From NCBI GenBank assembly GCA_023421245.1, contig JAEZTV010000027.1, forward strand, positions 62,001-126,000: DNA of 64,000 nucleotides, read 5' to 3'. The stretch is from Bacillota bacterium (lineage in GTDB: Bacteria > Bacillota > Clostridia > Oscillospirales > Ruminococcaceae). The translations under genes were made by a program, and so were the position numbers. Shown piece by piece: positions 22,893-31,777 of the stretch (position 1 is its first letter; every line of letters starts with the position of its first letter). The notes beneath the pieces were generated by a model, which saw only the letters and a list, made by a program, of their open reading frames with translations, ran no database searches and had not been told where the DNA came from.

Positions 22893-25398
22893 TTACAATT
22901 TGAATGGTTTGCCCATCTCCCCAGCGGAGTTTTTGGGCGCATTTTTTGAACCGTCGGAGACCGTGTGCCTCCGTATTTTCAGCGATAAACCGGACAGCGC
23001 ATTCGCCGGGCAGAAACTGGAGGTGAAAGCCGGACGATTCGACGGCATTGCCGAAACCTTGCAAAAGCACAATGAGCAGGGGCGCGGCATCTATTTTGTC
23101 ATCAACTTCGGCGGTCACGAGGATAACCAGATTACACGCATCAACGCACAGTTTATGGAGTGCGACAATCTGTCGCTTGATGAGCAGCTTGCCAAAATAC
23201 AGGCATTTCCGCTTAACCCGTCGCTGATTGTCAAAACCCGAAAATCTCTGCACTGCTATTGGCTGATGACAAAGGCGATGCCGGAACGATTCCGAACAAT
23301 CCAGAAAAAATTGATCACCCACTTCGGAGCAGACCCGGCTTGTGTGAACGAGAGCCGGGTTTTTCGTCTGCCGGGCTTCTTCCATTGCAAGGAAGAGCCG
23401 GTTTTAGTGGAGTGCATCAAGTTTAATCCTGAAATTCGCTACACACAAAAGGAACTGGAAGCCGTCCTGCCGGATATCCTGGACGAACCCGCGCCACCCG
23501 GAACTGCACCGTCACCCATCAAGGAACGCAGCTCTCAAAAGGGGCTGCTTACTACAGGCAGACGCTGTATGTTTCTTCAGTACTGCAAACGGAATGCCAA
23601 AACGCTTAGTGAGCCGCTTTGGTACGCGATGATCACCAATCTGGCGTTGTTCGAGGGCGGAGAAAATGCGATTCATCAGCTTTCAAAGCCCTATCCCAAA
23701 TACAGCTTTGAACAAACGCAGAGCAAAATCGACCATTTCCACAAATCCAGTACGAAGCCGATCACTTGCCGCCGTATCGGTGAACAGGGCTTTATCTGCC
23801 CTAAAATGGTGGACGGCAGCTGCAAAGCGAAATCTCCTGCCGGGCTTGCATATTTTCCAATCGATACCGATAGCATCCGTAAGTTGCTGGCAAAATGCAA
23901 AATCAAGGGCAATGCCGTGGACGATGTTTCTACGGCACGGCAGTTTGTCAGTGATTATCTGTATAACTGGGATGCCGGGCTTGCGGAAACCTTTATCACA
24001 TCCGAAATCAAGGTGAAATTCGGATTTAAATCCGCCGATTTAAAACAGCTGGTTACACTCCAGAAAGAACTGCACAATGCTTTTTCGTCCTCGCAGGAGG
24101 CGAGGAAAATAAAGTCGGGCGGTGAAATTTCACCGTGGTACGAAATATCCAAACAAGGCAACCTGAAGTTTTTACCCGGTGTTTTGGCGGATTATCTCGC
24201 CGAAAATGAAGATATCATTTACTGCGCCGACAGTTACTATATGTATGAAAACGGCGTATACAACGCAAAAAACGACAAAGCTGCCCAACGTAAGGTGCGG
24301 TCATTCATGAACAGCCGATATGCCCTCGCCGCCGACATTCGCGATGCCGAATTCCAGTGGCAAATTCTGATTGATAAAACCACCCGAGAGATTAATATCA
24401 ATCCGTATCTGCTCAATTTCGAGAACGGGCTGTATAATCTGCAAACTGATGAACTTGCTCCCCACGATCCAAAAATCCTCAGCACCATACGGCTTGGCGG
24501 CAAATACGACCCGGAAGCCAAATGTCCCACATTCCTATGGTACTTAAACGATGTCCTGCCGGAATCCGAGATTCCGCTGATACAGGAAATCCTCGGCTAT
24601 TTTCTTGTCCCGATCAATAAAGCGCAGAAATCTTTTGTTATGGTCGGCAAACCTGACAGCGGTAAATCCACGCTTTTATATGTGGTGCAGGATTTGCTTT
24701 TACGGCAGGAAAACGTGTCAAACCTAACGTGGCAGGAGTTGGACGAAAAATTCGCAACGGTTCAGCTTTTCGGCAAGCTGGCAAATATTTTCGCCGACCT
24801 GCCCACCAGTGATATCCGCGACACGGGTACGTTCAAGGCAATCACCGGTGAGGATTATATTTCCGCGCAACACAAGTTCAAGGAGTATTTTTCGTTCAAG
24901 CCGTTTGCGAGGCTTTTGTTTTCCTGCAACAATATCCCCAAGAATTACAGCGACCGCAGCGACGGCTTCTACCGACGACTCATCCTGATTCGCTTTGACC
25001 ACACCATACCCGAGGATAAAAAAGACGGCAATCTCAAGGAAAAACTCCTGCTGGAGAAAGACGGTATTATTGCTTGGGCGATGGTCGGCTTAAAACGCCT
25101 GATGGAACGCAAGTGGAAATTTACTGAAACCGAGCGCACCCGCGCCGAACTTGCCAGCTATAAAGCCGACAACAGCAGCACCTTGGCGTTCGTGGAAGAA
25201 TGCTGCACTCTCGACCCCGGCAGCGAGGTTCTGCGTGAGGAACTGTACAACGCTTATCATGAATATTGTTCAACTGTCGGATCAAAGCCTGTCTCCCAGA
25301 AACGTTTCAACAACGAACTCGAGGGTGTCAGCGGCGTATCGCGCGGCAGCGAAGCCGTTACCCGCCGCCGCACATGGCGCGGCATCCGGCTGCTGTGA
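22885..25398 (+). CDS. Phage primase-helicase (AEP-like primase plus D5-like helicase)
   Basis: About 837 residues. The N-terminal third (PSLIVKTRKSLHCYWLM, ESRVFRLPGFFHCKE) is like archaeo-eukaryotic-type RepB/PriCT primases. The C-terminal half is a superfamily 3 helicase with GKPDSGKST (about 588-596), LANIFADLP and RLLFSCNNIPKNYSDRSDGFYRRLILIRF, as in P4/D5-type proteins. The start is either GTG 22879 or TTG 22885. GGAGGTGA ends at 22878, so TTG 22885 has the better spacing. It overlaps the polymerase gene by 8 bases. It probably opens the origin and primes phage replication. Confidence 0.88.
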   Translation: MSDYNLNGLPISPAEFLGAFFEPSETVCLRIFSDKPDSAFAGQKLEVKAGRFDGIAETLQKHNEQGRGIYFVINFGGHEDNQITRINAQFMECDNLSLDEQLAKIQAFPLNPSLIVKTRKSLHCYWLMTKAMPERFRTIQKKLITHFGADPACVNESRVFRLPGFFHCKEEPVLVECIKFNPEIRYTQKELEAVLPDILDEPAPPGTAPSPIKERSSQKGLLTTGRRCMFLQYCKRNAKTLSEPLWYAMITNLALFEGGENAIHQLSKPYPKYSFEQTQSKIDHFHKSSTKPITCRRIGEQGFICPKMVDGSCKAKSPAGLAYFPIDTDSIRKLLAKCKIKGNAVDDVSTARQFVSDYLYNWDAGLAETFITSEIKVKFGFKSADLKQLVTLQKELHNAFSSSQEARKIKSGGEISPWYEISKQGNLKFLPGVLADYLAENEDIIYCADSYYMYENGVYNAKNDKAAQRKVRSFMNSRYALAADIRDAEFQWQILIDKTTREININPYLLNFENGLYNLQTDELAPHDPKILSTIRLGGKYDPEAKCPTFLWYLNDVLPESEIPLIQEILGYFLVPINKAQKSFVMVGKPDSGKSTLLYVVQDLLLRQENVSNLTWQELDEKFATVQLFGKLANIFADLPTSDIRDTGTFKAITGEDYISAQHKFKEYFSFKPFARLLFSCNNIPKNYSDRSDGFYRRLILIRFDHTIPEDKKDGNLKEKLLLEKDGIIAWAMVGLKRLMERKWKFTETERTRAELASYKADNSSTLAFVEECCTLDPGSEVLREELYNAYHEYCSTVGSKPVSQKRFNNELEGVSGVSRGSEAVTRRRTWRGIRLL

Positions 25399-25431
25399 GC
25401 GGCTTCGGAGCGGAATCCGGAGCCGCTTTTC
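25398..25431 (+). terminator. Terminator after the primase-helicase gene
   Basis: A 12-bp stem with one G-U pair (25398-25409 with 25416-25427) followed by TTTT overlaps the stop codon region. It separates replication from packaging genes. Confidence 0.65.
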
Positions 25432-25588
25432 GCCAGATTCTATCAGGGTTTGAGCGGAATGAGCGAGTCGGCGCAACCCATTATGTCATATGGTTCGCAA
25501 GAGTAAACAGCGTAATAAGATAAAAAGTATATATGGAGCGGAATTCTCTGTTATTCCGCTCATGCTTATCCAGAAGGAGGTTATCACC

Positions 25589-25945
25589 ATGCCATCCAAA
25601 GCCCCTCATCCCTGTGCATACCCCCGATGCCCGAACCTTACCACCGAGCGCTATTGTCCTGACCATAAGACCGTCGCTTCCCGCGAATACAACCAGTCCC
25701 GCCGTCCAACTGACCGCAAACTTTACGATCGCCGATGGGTGGCGATCCGTAACCTGTACATCCAAAAGCATCCGCTCTGCGAGCTTTGCTTTGAAGCCGG
25801 TCGCTATGTTCCTGCAGACGAAGTCCATCACAAGCTGCCACTTGACCAAGGCGGCTCGAATGATGAGTCCAATCTTCAAGCTCTCTGCAAGCCCTGCCAC
25901 TCTGCCATCACCATCGCCGAGACCAACCGGGAGGGGCGGTCTTAA
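25589..25945 (+). CDS. Phage HNH endonuclease
   Basis: A 118-residue HNH nuclease. Cysteine pairs CELCFEAG and CKPCHSA frame the ADEVHHKLPLDQGGSNDESNLQALC core, the usual HNH metal site. The ATG at 25589 has AAGGAGG 8 bases upstream. In HK97-like phages a small HNH gene next to terminase is needed for DNA packaging and cleavage at cos or pac, and its place here, just before the small terminase gene, fits that role. Confidence 0.9.
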   Translation: MPSKAPHPCAYPRCPNLTTERYCPDHKTVASREYNQSRRPTDRKLYDRRWVAIRNLYIQKHPLCELCFEAGRYVPADEVHHKLPLDQGGSNDESNLQALCKPCHSAITIAETNREGRS

Positions 25946-26019
25946 TCTCTGCACCCTTTGTCCTGTGTAGCGCGGCAGGGTGTCGTACAAAAAATCCGCG
26001 ATTTCAAAACATTCTGAAA

Positions 26020-26050
26020 AGCCCGTAAACACTGCGTTTGCGGGCTTTCG
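26020..26050 (+). terminator. Hairpin after the HNH gene
   Basis: An 11-bp stem with one G-U pair (26020-26030 with 26036-26046) is followed by only TT, so terminator activity is uncertain. The rest of 25946-26288 holds no ORF with a believable ribosome site. Confidence 0.4.
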
Positions 26051-26288
26051 TCATGCCTATTCAAAGCGTTTTTTGATTGTTTTCATTGAACACAGCTTTT
26101 TTCATTCGTTTTGCCCGGAAAATCTCTGTAGAATCACGGATTTTGGAGGAGAAAAAGGCGGTGCAGAGTGTCGGGGACAAGCAAAAAACGACGGACAACC
26201 TGTCGAAAAATCGCAGATGAGTGTCAAGAAAAACAAACCGAGTGCATAGAATAATATTACCGTATTTTTCATAAAAGGGGGGATGATT

Positions 26289-26900
26289 ATGCCGCGAGGC
26301 GGAGCGCGTAAAGGCGCAGGGCGCAAACCGAAGCCGCTTGCCGAGAAATTGGCAGAGGGAAATCCGGGACATCGTCCTTTGAAAAAACTTGAGTTTGCCG
26401 GGAATGGCGGCATTGACCCTCGCCAACCTCCCGATTATCTGCGTGTTATGGAAAAGCGTGAGCAGGAGCAGCGCCCTGGCATCCCCACGCCGACCGAACT
26501 ATATACCGAAACCATTCAATATCTTGAGCCGACCGACTGCTTAAACCTGATCCCGGTGTCGCTGATTGCCGATTATGCCATGGCGAAATACCATCTGCTT
26601 CACGCACAGTATGAACTCGGAAGAACGGCAACGGTTACAAAATCGGATAAGGGAACGAAAAAGGGCGGCGGTGAGACCTTTGCAATCACCGACTTTGCCG
26701 AGGCGATGCTGAAGATGCAGAAAAATGTGTTGGCGACATGGGAGCCGATCTGGGATATCGTATCGCGGAATTGCGAGCGTTTGGTGACAAACCCGGAGCA
26801 AGACCTGATGGCGATAATCATTGGCGGTCGTCAGCGCAAAGCAAAACCGAAAGGAGAACCGCCCGATGAATTCTATGCAAATACAAAAAATTCCGATTGA
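26289..26900 (+). CDS. Terminase small subunit, P27 family
   Basis: A 203-residue protein starting MPRGGARKGAGRKPKPLAEK, the basic GG.RKGAGRKPKP opening typical of P27-type small terminases. It also has LIPVSLIADYAMAKYHLLHAQ and a C-terminal SRNCERLVTNPEQDLMAIIIGGR. It recognises phage DNA ends and recruits the large subunit. GGGGGG runs to 26282, so the second ATG (26289) is better spaced than the ATG at 26283. The last 35 bases overlap the methylase gene. Confidence 0.88.
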   Translation: MPRGGARKGAGRKPKPLAEKLAEGNPGHRPLKKLEFAGNGGIDPRQPPDYLRVMEKREQEQRPGIPTPTELYTETIQYLEPTDCLNLIPVSLIADYAMAKYHLLHAQYELGRTATVTKSDKGTKKGGGETFAITDFAEAMLKMQKNVLATWEPIWDIVSRNCERLVTNPEQDLMAIIIGGRQRKAKPKGEPPDEFYANTKNSD

Positions 26901-28131
26901 GCAACTCAGTCCGGCAAAATATAACCCGCGCAAGGATTTACAGCCGGGCGACCCGGAGTACGAAAAGCTGCTGCGCTCGGTGGAGGAATTCGGCTACGTT
27001 GAGCCGATTATCTGGAATAAGCGCACCGGCAATATCGTCGGCGGTCATCAGCGGTTCAAAGTGCTGAAGCAGCTGGGTTTTACGGAAATCGACTGCGTCG
27101 TTGTGGATATGGACGAGGCGCGGGAAAAGGCACTGAACATCGCACTCAATAAAATTTCAGGCGATTGGGATACTGCGAAGCTGGCTGACGTTTTCAGGGA
27201 CATTGAGCAATACGGCATCTCCCTTGATATTACAGGATTTGAAGCCCCTGAGATCGATAAGCTATTCCAGAAATTGAGCCGTGAGGACGGAAAAATCGTC
27301 GAGGACGATTTTGATGCAGAAGCAGAAGCCGCACAAATTACCGAACCGCTCACCCAGCCCGGAGACATATGGCTGCTAGGAAAGCATCGCCTGATGTGTG
27401 GGGACTCCACGGATGTTGCTGATGTGGCAAAGTTAATGGACAGCACAAAGGCGAAGATGGTGTTTACCGATCCGCCTTGGAATGTGGACTACGGCGGCAG
27501 TACACACCCCTCTTGGAAAAATCGTCAGATTCTCAATGACAAAATGTCCGCTGATGAATTTTATAAGTTTCTGCTATCGGCGTTCAAGGCAATGGCTGGT
27601 GTTTCAGAGCCGGGGGCAATGACCTATGTGGTCATGTCGGCTCAGGAATGGGGATCGGTAATGACCGCGATGAAAGAAGCCGGATATCATTGGAGCAGCA
27701 CGATTATCTGGGCAAAGGACTCCCTTGTACTTTCCCGGAAAGACTACCACACGCAATATGAGCCGATTTGGTACGGCTGGCTGGGCGGCGAGAAGCGGCT
27801 CTGCCCCCTGCAAGACCGACAGCAGAGTGATTTGTGGCAGATACCCCGCCCGAAAAAATCGGAGGAACACCCCACCATGAAGCCGGTGGCTCTGGCGGGA
27901 AAGGCGGTTGGCAATTCCTCCCGACCGGGCGATACGGTACTGGATTTGTTCGGCGGCTCAGGTACGACGCTGATTGCTTGTGAGCAATCCGACCGGGTAA
28001 ATTGCTCGCTGGAACTCGATCCCAAATACTGCGATGTAATCGTGAAGAGGTACATTGAATTCCGAAAAAGTGATGAAGGCGTGTTCCTGCTCCGTGGCGG
28101 CGAGAAAAGCGCATATCATGAACTGACATAA
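26866..28131 (+). CDS. Phage ParB-like / DNA methyltransferase protein
   Basis: A 421-residue fusion. The N-terminus is a ParB/sulfiredoxin-like domain (IPIEQLSPAKYNPRK, FGYVEPIIWNKRTGNIVGGHQR). The C-terminal half is an N4/N6 DNA methyltransferase with FTDPPWNVDYGG (motif IV) and VLDLFGGSGTTLIACEQ (motif I), in the beta-class order with motif IV first. AAAGGAG is 10 bases before the ATG at 26866. Such genes commonly sit beside terminase in Clostridia prophages and probably protect phage DNA from host restriction. A cytosine-N4 or adenine-N6 target cannot be told. Confidence 0.9.
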   Translation: MNSMQIQKIPIEQLSPAKYNPRKDLQPGDPEYEKLLRSVEEFGYVEPIIWNKRTGNIVGGHQRFKVLKQLGFTEIDCVVVDMDEAREKALNIALNKISGDWDTAKLADVFRDIEQYGISLDITGFEAPEIDKLFQKLSREDGKIVEDDFDAEAEAAQITEPLTQPGDIWLLGKHRLMCGDSTDVADVAKLMDSTKAKMVFTDPPWNVDYGGSTHPSWKNRQILNDKMSADEFYKFLLSAFKAMAGVSEPGAMTYVVMSAQEWGSVMTAMKEAGYHWSSTIIWAKDSLVLSRKDYHTQYEPIWYGWLGGEKRLCPLQDRQQSDLWQIPRPKKSEEHPTMKPVALAGKAVGNSSRPGDTVLDLFGGSGTTLIACEQSDRVNCSLELDPKYCDVIVKRYIEFRKSDEGVFLLRGGEKSAYHELT

Positions 28132-28169
28132 ATTATAAAAGGCAACCAAGCCATTGTTGCTTGGTTGCC
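28130..28169 (-). terminator. Terminator of the minus-strand moron gene
   Basis: A perfect 11-bp stem (28141-28151 with 28159-28169). On the minus strand it is followed by TTTTATAATTT, so it ends transcripts of the gene at 28248-28595. On the plus strand there is no T-run. Confidence 0.75.
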
Positions 28170-28247
28170 ATGTGGCGTAAGATTATCGAGCCGATAAATT
28201 CCGATTTGTAGTTCTCCCATAAGAAACCTACTGGTTATGTTCATTAT

Positions 28248-28595
28248 CTAAACAATATTTTCTCCTAAAATAATTTTAGGCATAGTAATCAAACAACGAT
28301 TCCAGCGTTTGTAAAAATGCTCCAGACCAAGTTTAGAAACACGAGCATGAGTTTCCTCATCTCTAACTGTCCAATGTAAGACATAGGTTATTTTACCTAC
28401 ATAGCGAGTTAGACGAGTAGGTAAATCGCCTTCCTTCACGGCATTAAAATCTTTTTGTCGATGAGTACGTTTAATATATCGAACCTCCACCACGCCGTCC
28501 TGTTCCATATAAAAGTTGGCGACCTCTCTCATAAGTTGTTCGATTTCATCTTGTTTTTCAATTTTTGCTTCATATATGCAAATTTCATTAAACAT
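28248..28595 (-). CDS. Moron protein, possible dimeric alpha/beta barrel fold
   Basis: A 115-residue protein of unknown family. MFNEICIYEAKIEKQDEIEQLMREVANFYMEQDGVVEVRYIKR has the strand, long helix, strand rhythm of ABM/dimeric alpha-beta barrel proteins (IEKQDEIEQLM...GV.EVRYIKR), but I cannot assign it. It stands alone on the strand opposite to the late genes, with its own promoter and terminator and AT-rich composition. That is the layout of a lysogenic-conversion cargo gene. Function unknown. Confidence 0.7.
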   Translation of the reverse strand: MFNEICIYEAKIEKQDEIEQLMREVANFYMEQDGVVEVRYIKRTHRQKDFNAVKEGDLPTRLTRYVGKITYVLHWTVRDEETHARVSKLGLEHFYKRWNRCLITMPKIILGENIV

Positions 28596-28608
28596 TTATT
28601 TTACCTCT

Positions 28609-28638
28609 ATCATAAAACATAAATAGTTTTTGGCTCAA
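28609..28638 (-). promoter_or_regulatory. Promoter of the moron gene
   Basis: On the minus strand, TTGAGC (28633-28638), an 18-base spacer and TATGAT (28609-28614) precede a GAGGTA site and the ATG at 28595. The rest of 28596-28887 is AT-rich with no further gene. Confidence 0.55.
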
Positions 28639-28887
28639 CACTGCTCGACAAATTTCTGTTTATCACTCAATGCGATAATATAAATTAACCCTAAATTAAG
28701 CATTTTTAAAATAATATTATAGCATAAAATTATGAAATTTTCAACGCCACAATTCCAAAATTTACAGACTTATATTTATAGGCTTCGCTTTCCAATGTCC
28801 ATGTTTTGCGACTTGCTATTACAGCCGAAAAGAGTGATTAATGTAACTGCCGAAAGGCAAATAACACTTTTTTCAGGAGGAATCACC

Positions 28888-29592
28888 ATGCAGGAATTCA
28901 ATTTTAACGTAACAGGAACAGACCGTAAAAAGCTGGTGGGAGCAATCAGCGAAATATTGAACACGCCGACCAATTACCTCGGCGCACCAACTTTTGCATA
29001 CGAAATCGGCAATTACACCATCGACAAGAATGGGCTGGTCACCGGCGAATATAACCAAACCCTTTTCACAGAACTCGCCGCGCGAGACTTTGAACCGGAG
29101 GCAGCAACGAGCGCCCAATCCCAGCCAGACCGGCTTGCCATTGAAATGCCGCTTGACGGTTTTTCGCCGGATAGCATCGAAAACCTCTGTAAGATGGTCA
29201 AGGCAAAAGAAAATCTGCTGATGGCGGCACTCGGCGCGGATGACCTGCCCATTCAGGTTTTGGAGGACAGAATCCGTTTTCCATGGTTTCCTATAACGGA
29301 GGATTCGGAGCGCGTCAATGCCTACGCCGGACTTATCGCCGCCCTTTGCACGACGGCAAAAGAGAAAAAGCGTGTTACCGCCAAGGCACAGGACGGCTTC
29401 GAGAATGAGAAATTCGCTATGCGGGTGTGGCTTATCGGGCTTGGCTGCGTAGGTGCAGAATACAAATATCTGCGCAAAATTATGGGTGAGTTTTTAGGCG
29501 GCAACAGTGCATGGCGGCACGGCAAGCCGGAGAAAGATATCCCGGCAGAGGACGCTCCTGCTGAAGAAAGCGAGGTGCGGGGCGATGAATAG
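28888..29592 (+). CDS. Conserved prophage protein of unknown function
   Basis: A 234-residue protein. I recall relatives annotated only as prophage virulence-related protein (start FNFNVTGTDRKKLVGAISEI, then GAPTFAYEIGNYTIDKNGLVTG). The C-terminal half includes FENEKFAMRVWLIGLGCVGAEYKYLRKIM and an acidic tail. CAGGAGG lies 7 bases before the ATG at 28888. Its stop overlaps the next gene by 8 bases. Its constant place before terminase in clostridial prophages suggests a regulatory or DNA-related role, with no proof. Confidence 0.7.
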   Translation: MQEFNFNVTGTDRKKLVGAISEILNTPTNYLGAPTFAYEIGNYTIDKNGLVTGEYNQTLFTELAARDFEPEAATSAQSQPDRLAIEMPLDGFSPDSIENLCKMVKAKENLLMAALGADDLPIQVLEDRIRFPWFPITEDSERVNAYAGLIAALCTTAKEKKRVTAKAQDGFENEKFAMRVWLIGLGCVGAEYKYLRKIMGEFLGGNSAWRHGKPEKDIPAEDAPAEESEVRGDE

Positions 29593-29989
29593 CTTTCCCT
29601 CCCATTCCGAAGTGCTGCGCCTACGGGCGCAATATTCGCCCGGTACGCGCGTTGAACTGACCGCGCCGATGCAAGACCCCTACGCCAAGCTGAATGCCGG
29701 AGACCGGGCGACCGTGCGCGGCGTGGACGATGCCGGGCATATCCTGTGCCGGTGGGATGCGGGTTCAAGTTTGAATTTGATTCCGGGTGTCGACCAATTC
29801 AAAATCATCGGCGTATTCACGGAAGAAATCAAATCGCAGATTTTGGAGATACGCGCCGAGGGGCAAACGAATATGTTCGACATTACGATCGTCCAGCGGT
29901 TTGCTTATGAAAAAGGATTCTTCGCTTTAGTAAATTTCATCGAGTATGACCGCGCCGCCTATGTTCATTTTATCCTGCGCGGCGAATAG
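29585..29989 (+). CDS. DUF4314/DUF5049 phage protein
   Basis: A 134-residue protein of two short domains. PGTRVELTAPMQDPYAKLNAGDRATVRGVDDAGHILCRWDAGSSL matches the SH3-like DUF4314. ILEIRAEGQTNMFDITIVQRFAYEKGFFALVNFIEYDRAAYVHFILRGE matches DUF5049. In Clostridia prophages and conjugative elements these are frequent, sometimes as separate proteins, and have no known role. Translation is coupled to the preceding gene by an 8-base overlap (ATGAATAG). The 122 bases after it contain only a small GC hairpin (GGGAGT/ACTCCC near 30069-30088). Confidence 0.8.
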   Translation: MNSFPSHSEVLRLRAQYSPGTRVELTAPMQDPYAKLNAGDRATVRGVDDAGHILCRWDAGSSLNLIPGVDQFKIIGVFTEEIKSQILEIRAEGQTNMFDITIVQRFAYEKGFFALVNFIEYDRAAYVHFILRGE

Positions 29990-30111
29990 CCTCGAAATCA
30001 GCAACAAAACACGGTGGACAATTTCTATAAACCAATTTTCAGTCATATATTTATGAGTGAGTCTGCCGGGAGTTCAGATGGACTCCCGGCTTTGCTGTCG
30101 GAGGTGACTAT

Positions 30112-31767
30112 GTGGAAGAATTACGCAGTCTAAAAAATTACAAGCCCAGCCGCTTTAAGGCTCCGGGCTGCATATATAAATCACGCTTTGCCGATTCGGC
30201 TGTATTTTTCGTCAATCAGCTGCGCCACACCAAGGGAAAATGGTACGGAACACCGTTTGAACTCATCGGTTGGCAGGAGCAGATTATCCGCGATCTGTTC
30301 GGTATCGTACGCCGCTATGATGAATGCCGCCAATTTCGCAGAGCGTACATAGAATTGCCCAAGAAAAACGGCAAGTCCGAGCTTGCGGCGGCTGTAGCTC
30401 TTCTGCTCACTTGCACCGATCTGGAACATGGCGGCGAGGTTTATGGCTGCGCTACCGACCGTCAGCAAGCGAGTATTGTGTTTGATGTCGCCGTTTCCAT
30501 GGTAGATCAATTCCCGGAACTCAAGCGATATATAAAACTAAATCCCAGCCAAAAACGCATGACATTCCTGCCGCTGAACAGCTTTTATCAGGTGCTGTCG
30601 GCAGAAGCCTACACAAAAGACGGACTCAATGCTCACGGTGTTATCTTTGACGAACTCCACGCACAAAAAGACCGGCGGCTTTTTGATGTAATGACCTCCG
30701 GCTCCGGTATGGCACGGGAACAGCCTCTGACTTTTATTATCACAACGGCGGGCTTTGACAGAAACTCCATCTGCTGGGAACAGCACCAGAAAGCCGAGGA
30801 TGTTCTGCGCGGCAAAATATATGACCCGACATTCTATCCTGTGATATACTCCGCCGATGAAAGCGACGACTGGACTGACCCGGAAGTCTGGAAGCGGATA
30901 AACCCATCCTATGGTGTTACAGTAAGCCCCGACGCTTTCCGTGCCGAGTTTGAAAATGCTAAACTGAACCCTGCCAATGAGAACACATTCCGACGATTGA
31001 ACCTGAACCAGTGGGTAAAACAATCCACCCGCTGGATGCCGATGGAACTTTGGGATAAATGTGATTTCCCTGTGGATATGGGATTCTTAAGAAGCAAAAA
31101 GTGTTATGCAGGGCTGGATTTATCCAAAACGCAGGATTTGACCGCCTTTGTTTTGGTGTTCCCACCGGATGATCCAAGCGACGAAGAGGATAAATATCGT
31201 ATCCTGCCATTCTTTTGGATTCCCGAAGAATCCCTGCAGCAACGGGTGCTGAAAGACCATGTGCCGTATGACCAGTGGCTGGCGCAGGGGTTGATAGAAA
31301 CCACCGACGGCAAGGTCATTAACTATAATTTTGTACAGCGCAAAATAGAGGAACTCGCCCAAATCTATGACATCAAGGAAATTGCCTTTGACCGCTGGGG
31401 CGCTACAATGCTGACACAAAATCTGCGCGATGCGGGGCTTACCATTGTAGATTTCGGTCAGGGGTATAAATCCATGTCCCCACCGATGGAAGAACTAATG
31501 CGCTTGGTGCTTTCGGAACGTATCGCACACGGCGGCAACAAGGTTTTGCGCTGGAATTTTGACAATATCGTCGTCATGCAGGATGAAGCCGGGAATATCA
31601 AGCCGGACAAAAAGCGGGCGACTGAAAAAATTGACGGTGCGGTTGCGATGATTATGGCACTCGACCGGGCAATTATCCATGAAGACCATGAAAGCGTATA
31701 CGACAAGCGCGGTATGCTGGTTGTCGATCTGAACCACCCGGATGGGTATTATTACAGCGATGAGTGA
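30112..31767 (+). CDS. Terminase large subunit
   Basis: A 551-residue packaging ATPase and nuclease. The Walker A variant is ELPKKNGKSE (81-90) and Walker B is VIFDELHAQ (D180, E181). The C-terminal RNase H-like nuclease has YAGLDLSKTQDLTAF, IAFDRWG and KIDGAVAMIMALDRA as metal-site regions. GTG at 30112 follows GGAGGTGA, and no alternative start in this frame is better placed. It cuts concatemers and drives DNA into the procapsid through the portal. The type is close to those of HK97-like phages of Firmicutes. Confidence 0.95.
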   Translation: MEELRSLKNYKPSRFKAPGCIYKSRFADSAVFFVNQLRHTKGKWYGTPFELIGWQEQIIRDLFGIVRRYDECRQFRRAYIELPKKNGKSELAAAVALLLTCTDLEHGGEVYGCATDRQQASIVFDVAVSMVDQFPELKRYIKLNPSQKRMTFLPLNSFYQVLSAEAYTKDGLNAHGVIFDELHAQKDRRLFDVMTSGSGMAREQPLTFIITTAGFDRNSICWEQHQKAEDVLRGKIYDPTFYPVIYSADESDDWTDPEVWKRINPSYGVTVSPDAFRAEFENAKLNPANENTFRRLNLNQWVKQSTRWMPMELWDKCDFPVDMGFLRSKKCYAGLDLSKTQDLTAFVLVFPPDDPSDEEDKYRILPFFWIPEESLQQRVLKDHVPYDQWLAQGLIETTDGKVINYNFVQRKIEELAQIYDIKEIAFDRWGATMLTQNLRDAGLTIVDFGQGYKSMSPPMEELMRLVLSERIAHGGNKVLRWNFDNIVVMQDEAGNIKPDKKRATEKIDGAVAMIMALDRAIIHEDHESVYDKRGMLVVDLNHPDGYYYSDE

Positions 31768-31777
31768 GGAGGCTTAA

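Noticed and set aside
25980..26249. 89-codon ORF between the HNH and small terminase genes
   Set aside because: No ribosome site, biased composition and overlap with a terminator-like hairpin. Probably noncoding.
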